The notes beneath the pieces are model-generated. The model saw only the letters and a program-made list of their open reading frames with translations, was not told the origin of the DNA and searched no databases. From IMG/VR virus record IMGVR_UViG_3300034355_000029, positions 1 to 24,362 of that record: a stretch of 24,362 bases of DNA, one strand, 5' to 3'. A program made the translations under genes and the position numbers. Below are positions 17,423 through 22,532 of the stretch, piece after piece; position 1 is the stretch's first letter, and each line of letters starts with the position of its first letter. The DNA is from a virus.

Positions 17423-18077
17423 AATTTAAGAGTCTCCCCACCAACTGCTCCAGCTATTTTCTGGAAGAATCCAGAACGTTTAAAGTTACTAGGGCTGAGT
17501 GCATTATCTTGTCTATCTTCTGATTTACTATTATAAATTGCATCCAATGAAGAAAACAAATTCCAAGGCTTCTCTTTAACGCCCTGTGCTTGTATTAATT
17601 TAGCCGCTCTATCATCTGCCCTCCATTCATATGGCCTACGCTCAAAGTAGTTAAGCCACCCTAAGAATTCATCATAAGGCATTTCATCTACCATTTTATA
17701 CACAGGCATCTTTAAATGAAAAGCTATTTCATAGATAGGTAAATCATTATCACTTAGTTTTACTTTCCCGCGTCAGAGCCTTGACCTAGGCCTGAATACT
17801 TCATAATTTCATTAGATAATTTAGACAATTCATCCATCGGGAAATTATCGAATTCTGAATCATCAAGGTCCGAACCGCCTTCAACAGCAGAACGAATAAC
17901 AGTCTTTAAGAGTTCTAAACCAGCTGAATCATCTTTTTCGATATTAGCAGCTTTAGACTGAATTTCTAGCACTTCTGCAACAGTAAGCTTAGAAATCTTA
18001 ACATCACTGTTTAAGAATTTAACTGTTTTGGTCATACGTTGGCCAACTAAGTTTTTGATACCTTTTGCTTCTGACAT
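17419..18077 (-). CDS. Tail assembly chaperone GT fusion (programmed -1 frameshift product)
   Basis: Read as 18077-17763, then re-reading base 17763 in the -1 frame to 17419, giving 219 residues. The first 105 residues are the G-like part; the shift occurs at GGGAAAG (17769-17763), right before the G stop codon. The extension reads VKLSDNDLPIYEIAFHLKMP, then MPYDEFLGWLNYFERRP and a W-R-A-D-D-R-A block, the signature of the lambda T-type domain. In lambda, G and GT coat the tape measure protein and recruit tail tube subunits, and the fusion is needed for tube assembly. Codons of the T frame upstream of its first ATG (17709) encode family-like sequence, which supports fusion over separate translation. 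Confidence 0.88.
17760..18077 (-). CDS. Tail assembly chaperone, G-like short form
   Basis: A 105-residue protein made when ribosomes do not shift. It begins MSEAKGIKNLVGQRMTKTVK and is acidic toward its end (DLDDSEFDNFPMDEL). Siphovirus G-type chaperones bind the tape measure protein and are absent from the finished virion. I place the start at 18077 because AAGG lies eight bases upstream and the ATG is one base after the stop of the previous gene. An upstream ATG at 18107 would overlap that gene and has no ribosome site. Identification rests on position, the frameshift and the T domain, since G proteins diverge strongly. Confidence 0.83.
   Translation of the reverse strand: MSEAKGIKNLVGQRMTKTVKFLNSDVKISKLTVAEVLEIQSKAANIEKDDSAGLELLKTVIRSAVEGGSDLDDSEFDNFPMDELSKLSNEIMKYSGLGQGSDAGK
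17763..17769 (-). promoter_or_regulatory. Slippery heptamer GGGAAAG for -1 ribosomal frameshift
   Basis: In the G frame the codons are GCG GGA AAG TAA, so the heptamer sits in the required X-XXY-YYZ register and the stop TAA (17762-17760) follows directly. A -1 slip gives GTA AAA CTA AGT and enters the T-type frame. GGGAAAG is the same heptamer used in phage lambda G/GT. I do not see a strong downstream stem. Confidence 0.88.
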
Positions 18078-18078
18078 A

Positions 18079-18294
18079 TTACTTACCTTGATTAATTTTG
18101 CGTTCATCTAGTTGTGCTCGCATTTGATGTAAAATTGAAAGTGCTTCGAAAGCTTCAGTCTTCTTGTCTGGAGATAACGAAGCATCTTTTGTTCTTTCGA
18201 ATGTTTTATTAATACTAATATCGATGCTTTTGAGCATATGTTTGACAGTGATGCCAATAACATACTCCAAGCTGAATGGTTTATCCTGAGCCAT
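18079..18294 (-). CDS. Small protein of unknown function between tail tube and chaperone genes
   Basis: A 71-residue, charged, probably all-helical protein beginning MAQDKPFSLEYVIGITVKHM. I do not recognise the family. The start at 18294 is chosen because AGGA lies seven to eight bases upstream; the in-frame ATG at 18321 would begin inside the preceding hairpin region and has no ribosome site. Its stop lies one base before the chaperone start, so the two are probably translationally coupled. No membrane segment, cysteine pair or catalytic motif is visible. The position suggests a tail-assembly accessory or tail tube partner, but that is inference from neighbours only. Confidence 0.78.
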   Translation of the reverse strand: MAQDKPFSLEYVIGITVKHMLKSIDISINKTFERTKDASLSPDKKTEAFEALSILHQMRAQLDERKINQGK

Positions 18295-18317
18295 TTTTAT
18301 TCCTAATGTTATATAAA

Positions 18318-18341
18318 GCAAGGGAGCGCTAACTCCCTTGC
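18318..18341 (-). terminator. Hairpin after the tail tube gene, weak terminator or processing site
   Basis: Perfect nine-base-pair stem: GCAAGGGAG at 18318-18326 and CTCCCTTGC at 18333-18341, with a six-base loop. It starts 15 bases past the tail tube stop. On the minus strand it is followed by TTTATATAA, a poor T-tract, so it may only attenuate transcription or protect the upstream message from 3' decay. Confidence 0.6.
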
Positions 18342-18355
18342 ATAATTAATATCGC

Positions 18356-18991
18356 TTACGCGGCAGCGCCTACAGTGTATGCACCGCGAATATCAGATTG
18401 TACTGTGATTGTCAATTTAGCAGACAATGCATCAGTCAAACTTGGAGTTACTTCTAACGCTTCAAATTTACCTAAGAAGTAGTAAGAAGAGTTACCTACT
18501 GAACCAATAGAGTTGTCATCACCGGTAGCGTTAGCAACTGATAAGTAACCTTCTGGTTCTAATGCTAATAAAGAGAATCTGAATAGATAAATATTACCAT
18601 CATTAATATATATTTTTGATTTAGCAAAGGTACCAGCAGTAGCGCCTTCAATAGATAAAAATGAATCAGCCCATAAGCCTGGAACATAGTTCAAGGTGAT
18701 TTCCATTGTAGGAGAGTCTGCTTGACCTTGAATTTGTTTAGAAGTTTTAGCACCATATTCAGGTACTTTAACGACGTTAGCTGGTGTACCAATAGCTGGA
18801 AATTCTTTGATGTGCGTAATGCGAATAAATTGACCTGCAGCAGGTGTACCAACATCAGTAGGTCCGGCTTCTGTGGCAAAATGTGTAACTGGGCCATCAA
18901 CAATAGCTGTAAGGTTTGCGGTAGTTTTTGCCATAGAACTCACAGACAAATCTGTGAACATTGCAGCGCCAATAGAAGAAATGTGTGCCAT
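18356..18991 (-). CDS. Major tail tube protein
   Basis: A 211-residue protein that polymerises into the hollow tail. Ser/Thr/Gly/Ala-rich and beta-prone throughout, with an N-terminal arm (MAHISSIGAAMFTDL) and a C-terminal segment SYYFLGKFEALEVTPSL that then runs into a DALSAKLTITVQS strand, as in lambda gpV-like tube subunits. It lies directly after the tail terminator gene and before the chaperones, the conserved order. A clear AAAGGAA sits seven bases before the ATG. The family is called by size, composition and position; tube proteins keep little sequence identity. Confidence 0.82.
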   Translation of the reverse strand: MAHISSIGAAMFTDLSVSSMAKTTANLTAIVDGPVTHFATEAGPTDVGTPAAGQFIRITHIKEFPAIGTPANVVKVPEYGAKTSKQIQGQADSPTMEITLNYVPGLWADSFLSIEGATAGTFAKSKIYINDGNIYLFRFSLLALEPEGYLSVANATGDDNSIGSVGNSSYYFLGKFEALEVTPSLTDALSAKLTITVQSDIRGAYTVGAAA

Positions 18992-19009
18992 TTTTTAATT
19001 CCTTTAAAT

Positions 19010-19420
19010 TTAAGTAGAACTTCCGAAGAAGTTGAAAGTAATTGTGTAGGTACTTTTGTGAATAACTGGTAAAGCTTTATCAGGGCCTACATGCGTAAGA
19101 CTGCTTATACCAAATTGTGTAACGCCAGAACCTGTAGTCTTAGATTTGTTTACTAAGTATTTATCTAAGACATCTGCTATTACCATAGCACGTCTTGTGC
19201 CAGAGCCTGCAGCTATAAAAATATCAATTATGAGAATGCCTGCTAATGAGTATCTATTTATAGGTTTTCCACTAGGTATCACTGATACACGAATAAATTC
19301 ATCATTAGTAGTATTCATAACTACAAAATTTGTCGGGAATGTTTTTATATTTTCAGCTTTCCATCCATTAGACGAAAATACTGAGTAAACGTCTTTTTCT
19401 AATAATTCATATTTGCCCAT
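19010..19420 (-). CDS. Tail terminator (tail completion) protein
   Basis: A 136-residue protein that would cap the tail tube and offer the surface that joins the head. The alternating helix and strand pattern, the segment SLAGILIIDIFIAAGSGTRR and the following MVIADVLDKYL helix are typical of gpU/DUF4128-type terminators. The C-terminus, rich in Thr and Phe, ends STYTITFNFFGSST. GAGGT lies six bases before the ATG. It stands between the probable stopper and the tail tube gene, as in most siphoviruses. The call is by pattern and position. Confidence 0.75.
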   Translation of the reverse strand: MGKYELLEKDVYSVFSSNGWKAENIKTFPTNFVVMNTTNDEFIRVSVIPSGKPINRYSLAGILIIDIFIAAGSGTRRAMVIADVLDKYLVNKSKTTGSGVTQFGISSLTHVGPDKALPVIHKSTYTITFNFFGSST

Positions 19421-19422
19421 AA

Positions 19423-19767
19423 TTATACCTCATGATAAAGTTCAACAACTGAAATATGATTGTTTGAAGTAATCACATTACCAAGATGCCATTTATCACT
19501 ACCTATATACACATGGTCTGTCATCGAAAACGGCCCAACTTCTTTTGTTTTAAACATAATAGTCATCGTTTTCGCTTCTGTAGTTTTAGACGTTTTTGTA
19601 ATAATTATTTTTGTCGTTATTGAAGGTATAGTCGTATCATTAACTTCACCAGTGCTAAAGTCAAATTCAGAATTAACTGTTTTTGTAAACACTGCTTCAA
19701 TAGCCAAGTCCTTAGCTGCATTAAATGCTTTATTTAGCTGGACACCAATTAATGAATTATAAGCCAT
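19423..19767 (-). CDS. Probable head-closure (stopper) protein
   Basis: A 114-residue protein, mostly beta strands: TTKIIITKTSKTTEAKTMTI, then DHVYIGSDKWHLGNVI, then a VVELY end. Small beta-barrel stoppers seal the portal channel after packaging and bind the tail terminator. Its start overlaps the adaptor stop by one base (TAATG), and its own stop is two bases before the terminator start, so all three joining genes are tightly packed. I do not recognise a specific family, so the role comes from order and fold expectation. Confidence 0.62.
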   Translation of the reverse strand: MAYNSLIGVQLNKAFNAAKDLAIEAVFTKTVNSEFDFSTGEVNDTTIPSITTKIIITKTSKTTEAKTMTIMFKTKEVGPFSMTDHVYIGSDKWHLGNVITSNNHISVVELYHEV

Positions 19768-20249
19768 TAATTAGCCCTCCACCATGTTCTCTTACCACTA
19801 TTCCGGAGTAATGGTTTGATGAGTGTCTTTGCAACCATGGGGATTTTATCCGCAGGTCTAATCACACTAAGTTTAATGCCACTAAGTTCTAAATCTTTAA
19901 TTAAGCCTGTATTGTCTAAGAGTCCGTCATTATTTAATAAATGATAAGCTAACTCATAAGTAGCTTTAATGACTCTTTGATCAACAACAGTAGAAACTAA
20001 AGAAACAAGTATACCAAGCTTAGGATCAAAATATTCACCATCTTTACGGGGATGAGCAAGTGACTGAGCTGAATCTGTAGCTACTCCGATCCAATCCAAT
20101 TCATCCAACATAAAAGTAGCAGTGCATAGGGCTTGTTCTTTCTGAAGAGCAGGAGCATCAGTCCATGCCGCTACATCTAGTCTGTTCTCAAAATAAGTAC
20201 TGGCCTCAGTTACGGTAGCATTTGAATTAACACCTTTAACTAGTGCCAT
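19767..20249 (-). CDS. Head-tail adaptor, DnaT-like family
   Basis: A 160-residue protein expected to bind the portal from outside and extend the channel. The sequence TEASTYFENRLDVAAWTDAP and the helix KEQALCTATFMLDELDWIGV (residues about 37-56) resemble the phage protein family annotated as putative DnaT-like or gp6-type adaptors, where residues W-K-G or similar follow a long helix. The C-terminus is basic (RNSGKRTWWRAN). AAGGAG stands six bases before the ATG, the best ribosome site in the window. It directly follows the capsid gene, as adaptors usually do. Confidence 0.75.
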   Translation of the reverse strand: MALVKGVNSNATVTEASTYFENRLDVAAWTDAPALQKEQALCTATFMLDELDWIGVATDSAQSLAHPRKDGEYFDPKLGILVSLVSTVVDQRVIKATYELAYHLLNNDGLLDNTGLIKDLELSGIKLSVIRPADKIPMVAKTLIKPLLRNSGKRTWWRAN

Positions 20250-20259
20250 AACCTACTCC

Positions 20260-21501
20260 TTAAGAATGGAATACAGGTAAGATACCTAATGATAATGCAG
20301 AAGCTGTTTTACGTGTCCATGTACCACGTGCGTTAGCAATAGTACCAGTTGCAGTCAATGCTTTAGAAGTACCGCTTTCAACAACACCCATGTAATTTGC
20401 ATCAGATGGGAATTCAGTTTTAGCACCATTCCAATCGTAACCAGCAGGAGATAATACATAACCCCAACGATTCCAAATAGAAGTTGTACCACCACCTTTG
20501 TATTTGTTAGCGTCACGGTAAACTTCAACTGAATCAGGAACCGTCAACTGTTCCATTGCAATCGCACCTGGCAATACAATGAATGAAGTTTTCTTATTAG
20601 CAGCAAAAGTAGTTGCAGCACCAACGCCAGCACCAGTACGTAACATTGTTAATTCAGCAGCAGAAAGCGACTGAGCAGCACGTGTAGTGATTAGACGGAA
20701 TTTACCATTGAAGATTGTGTTAAAGTTAATGTTACCATCAACAATAGTTGTTTCATCGACAAAGTTAGCTGAACGAAATGAAGCCATAGTTTCAGGAGAT
20801 ACAATTAAGTACGCCCATTCTGGTTCATAATCTTTAAATGCCATACCAAATGCATTTAAGAAACCTTCAGCACGTGAAGCACCTTGATATGCATAGTTAG
20901 TAACCGCACCAGGAGCCACACCATTAGCAGTAACGATTTTCTCAGAACCAAGATCTACGTAGAAACCATATTTCTTATCTGTAGGATCGTTAGAGAATGT
21001 TTGACCGCCAAGACCGGTTGAACCTGAACCTGTAGCAGCACCGTTTAATGCTTCAGCTACAGCAACACCTTTCAATACAGAAAGAATAGCATTGTGTTCG
21101 TCTTGAGCGCGGGTTTCACCGAAGTCACGACCAATTTTAGCTAAGCCGTCTTGTTGTGTAACAATTTGTTGCATGTTAACTTTTTCGGCACCGTGTGTAC
21201 GCACAGTTTTAATATATGTGCTGTAGTCAGTGTCGTAATTGGTTTTGACGCCGTCTGCAGATTCAGTTAATGACGCAACGTTAATAGTTGGGTTTAACGG
21301 TTTCATCCAACGCATTTGACCAATAAAGGTTTCTGTGCTAGTATCAATTTGTGGATTAGAAGAAGTAATACCTGTGCCAGATAATTTTCTTGCATTGGTA
21401 TAAGCTTCATCGCTGTAAGCACCAATTGCTTCTTGTAATACATAGTTATTTGTTAAGCCAGCCTGCATACCTGTAGGCAAGGTACTTGTTGTAACGCCCA
21501 T
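20260..21501 (-). CDS. Major capsid protein (HK97-fold expected)
   Basis: A 413-residue shell protein. The stretch from residue about 125 (KIGRDFGETRAQDEHNAIL and the following SVLKGVAVAEAL helix) has the look of the HK97-fold spine helix. VPDSVEVYRDANKYKGGG at about 325-342 followed by a Trp-rich W-G-Y-V-L-S-P-A-G-Y-D-W segment is common near the end of phage coat proteins. Codons here are visibly more GC-rich and regular than in the tape gene, as expected for a very highly expressed protein. AAGGAAAA precedes the ATG. The scaffold gene lies directly upstream, which confirms the role. No N-terminal delta domain or protease gene is seen, so a separate scaffold is probably used. Confidence 0.9.
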   Translation of the reverse strand: MGVTTSTLPTGMQAGLTNNYVLQEAIGAYSDEAYTNARKLSGTGITSSNPQIDTSTETFIGQMRWMKPLNPTINVASLTESADGVKTNYDTDYSTYIKTVRTHGAEKVNMQQIVTQQDGLAKIGRDFGETRAQDEHNAILSVLKGVAVAEALNGAATGSGSTGLGGQTFSNDPTDKKYGFYVDLGSEKIVTANGVAPGAVTNYAYQGASRAEGFLNAFGMAFKDYEPEWAYLIVSPETMASFRSANFVDETTIVDGNINFNTIFNGKFRLITTRAAQSLSAAELTMLRTGAGVGAATTFAANKKTSFIVLPGAIAMEQLTVPDSVEVYRDANKYKGGGTTSIWNRWGYVLSPAGYDWNGAKTEFPSDANYMGVVESGTSKALTATGTIANARGTWTRKTASALSLGILPVFHS

Positions 21502-21521
21502 TTTAATTTTCCTTAAAGTAT

Positions 21522-22160
21522 TTATTTCCTGCGAAGTGATCCTTCAGCAGCACGTTTAAGCACTTCATCTTGTGATAACTGGAATAAAGATTTATTCGAA
21601 GTATCTTGAGAAGTACTGCTAGAACTTGTCTGACCGGCCCCTGTCGAAACTTTTGGTTTGAATAAGAAAGAATTGTTATCGTCTTCAGAAAATTGTTTTA
21701 TAAAGGTTCTTAGATCAGTTCCTGATTTATGCACCCATACTCCATTTTCATTTTGTACAAGTTGCGATGCCACATCCATATATGCCATATCCGCAGCTTT
21801 ATCACTTCTAAACGTATATCCACTAAGAACAGATTTTACTTCTAAATCCCTAGCGAGTTCTATGTTACGTTTTGTTATCGTTTCCAATTTAGCATTGGCT
21901 TCCGCTAACTGAAGTTCATAAACTTCTTTATGTTTTCCTTCTTCTTGAAGTCTTTTTATTTCAGCTTCTTTCTCTTTTTGTTCATACTCAGCAGCTTTCT
22001 TTAACGCATTGTCTCTTTCGCTGTACGCTTTATCGAGTTTTTCTTTGATTGGTTTAAGAGCTTCTTGGATCTTCGTGTCCATATCATCCACAGGAGAATT
22101 GGTAGCAGTAGTATCCGGAGTAATATTATCAGTTTCTTTTTCTTCGACATTTTCGGTCAT
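21522..22160 (-). CDS. Capsid scaffold protein
   Basis: A 212-residue internal scaffold that would guide capsid assembly and then leave or be degraded. Order: acidic N-terminus rich in Thr (residues 1-28), a long coiled coil (about 30-105, for example KLDKAYSERDNALKKAAEYE), a small folded part (about 105-165), then a Ser/Thr-rich low-complexity linker and a basic tail ending SLRRK, like the capsid-binding tail of known scaffolds. The start at 22160 has AAGGAA seven bases upstream. An in-frame GTG at 22211 would place 17 residues across the two hairpin palindromes and has no ribosome site, so I reject it. This is the first gene of the head operon. Confidence 0.83.
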   Translation of the reverse strand: MTENVEEKETDNITPDTTATNSPVDDMDTKIQEALKPIKEKLDKAYSERDNALKKAAEYEQKEKEAEIKRLQEEGKHKEVYELQLAEANAKLETITKRNIELARDLEVKSVLSGYTFRSDKAADMAYMDVASQLVQNENGVWVHKSGTDLRTFIKQFSEDDNNSFLFKPKVSTGAGQTSSSSTSQDTSNKSLFQLSQDEVLKRAAEGSLRRK

Positions 22161-22173
22161 TTTATGTTTCCTT

Positions 22174-22211
22174 TGAGTACAACTCAGTGTTATAAAGTGA
22201 ATACAATTCAC
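22174..22211 (-). promoter_or_regulatory. Two related short palindromes (TGARTACAAYTCA) in the scaffold leader
   Basis: GTGAAT-ACA-ATTCAC at 22197-22211 and TGAGT-ACA-ACTCA at 22174-22186 (plus-strand reading) are perfect stems of six and five base pairs with the same three-base loop, and share the 13-base pattern TGARTACAAYTCA. Centres are 24 bases apart. They lie between the probable promoter and the scaffold ribosome site. They could be a paired operator, RNA 5' hairpins, or hairpin promoters in the style of phage N4 virion RNA polymerase. Confidence 0.65.
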
Positions 22212-22246
22212 CCTATAGGATATTTGTTTTTAGTATTTAGGGTTAA
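22211..22246 (-). promoter_or_regulatory. Candidate promoter of the structural operon
   Basis: Minus strand: TTAACC (22246-22241), 18-base spacer, TATCCT (22222-22217), then AGGG, which would suit a weak sigma-70 type promoter. Overlapping it, CTATAGGG (22218-22211) equals the start-site core of T7-class promoters. Transcription from here would begin at the first palindrome. The two readings cannot be separated by eye. Confidence 0.45.
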
Positions 22247-22255
22247 TTTAACGGG
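22236..22255 (-). repeat. 20-bp direct repeat, promoter-proximal copy
   Basis: TTTAGGGTTAATTTAACGGG on the plus strand, identical to the copy at 22350-22369. It contains the inverted repeat GTTAA-T-TTAAC. On the coding strand its TTAACC would form the -35 of the candidate promoter. Confidence 0.9.
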
Positions 22256-22262
22256 TTCTATA

Positions 22263-22303
22263 ATCCCTTAAGATAATTATCTATTAGTATATTTCTAAGG
22301 GAT
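22263..22303. repeat. Inverted repeat with internal palindrome in the leader region
   Basis: ATCCCTTA (22263-22270) and TAAGGGAT (22296-22303) form a perfect eight-base stem; the loop begins with the 12-base palindrome AGATAATTATCT (22271-22282), and AGATAAT recurs at 22304-22310. It lies between the two 20-bp repeats. The function is unknown; a protein binding site or transcript stem is possible. Confidence 0.6.
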
Positions 22304-22349
22304 AGATAATAGACTGATTAACTAAAGGGATTAAATAAAGGGGGACCGC

Positions 22350-22369
22350 TTTAGGGTTAATTTAACGGG
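22350..22369 (-). repeat. 20-bp direct repeat, distal copy
   Basis: Identical to 22236-22255, 114 bases away. It lies 25 bases after the stop of the 44-residue gene, so in both copies the element is intergenic. A second candidate promoter could start here: TTAACC, 17 bases, then TATTTA on the minus strand, which is weaker than the first. Confidence 0.9.
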
Positions 22370-22394
22370 GTCTCTGTAAAGAACCTGTGCATTA

Positions 22395-22529
22395 TCATTT
22401 ATGTTTAGCCCCGCATACCGTACATGTAAATCCTTTCTTCTGATCTGGATTCATCACTCTCATTCCATTACCATGAAGTTTATCCTGATTAGGATGTTGG
22501 CATGTACATCTTTTAATTTCTGCGTTCAT
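22395..22529 (-). CDS. Small putative zinc-binding protein (44 residues)
   Basis: It begins MNAEIKRCTCQHPNQDKLHG and ends TCTVCGAKHK. The pairs CxC (residues 8 and 10) and CxxC (about 36 and 39), with nearby His, suggest one bound zinc ion. Similar tiny Cys-His proteins, with a C-T-C-x-H-x-x-Q-D-x-L-H-G start and a C-T-V-C-G end, are common beside virion genes in tailed phages; their role is unknown to me. The start lies three bases past the polymerase stop, and a weak TAGG stands about nine bases upstream, so it is probably coupled to the upstream gene. It is too small for most gene finders. Confidence 0.82.
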   Translation of the reverse strand: MNAEIKRCTCQHPNQDKLHGNGMRVMNPDQKKGFTCTVCGAKHK

Positions 22530-22532
22530 ATT

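Noticed and set aside
17419-17709. The T-like frame as an independent gene starting at ATG 17709
   Set aside because: No ribosome site precedes this ATG, family-like residues continue upstream of it, and the slippery heptamer gives direct access to the frame. It is better explained as the extension of the G chaperone.
18078-18107. ATG 18107 as start of the G-like chaperone
   Set aside because: It would overlap the preceding gene and lacks a ribosome site; ATG 18077 has AAGG upstream and follows the stop of that gene by one base.
18295-18321. ATG 18321 as start of the 71-residue protein
   Set aside because: It overlaps the hairpin stem after the tail tube gene and has no ribosome site; ATG 18294 has AGGA upstream.
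18722-19072. Plus-strand 116-codon frame over the tail tube gene
   Set aside because: It is antisense to a well-supported gene, and its composition (many Cys, Asn and Arg) looks like a reverse-frame shadow.
22161-22211. GTG start at 22211 for the scaffold protein
   Set aside because: It would encode the two hairpin palindromes as 17 odd residues (MNCIHFITLSC...) and lacks a ribosome site, whereas ATG 22160 has AAGGAA at good spacing.
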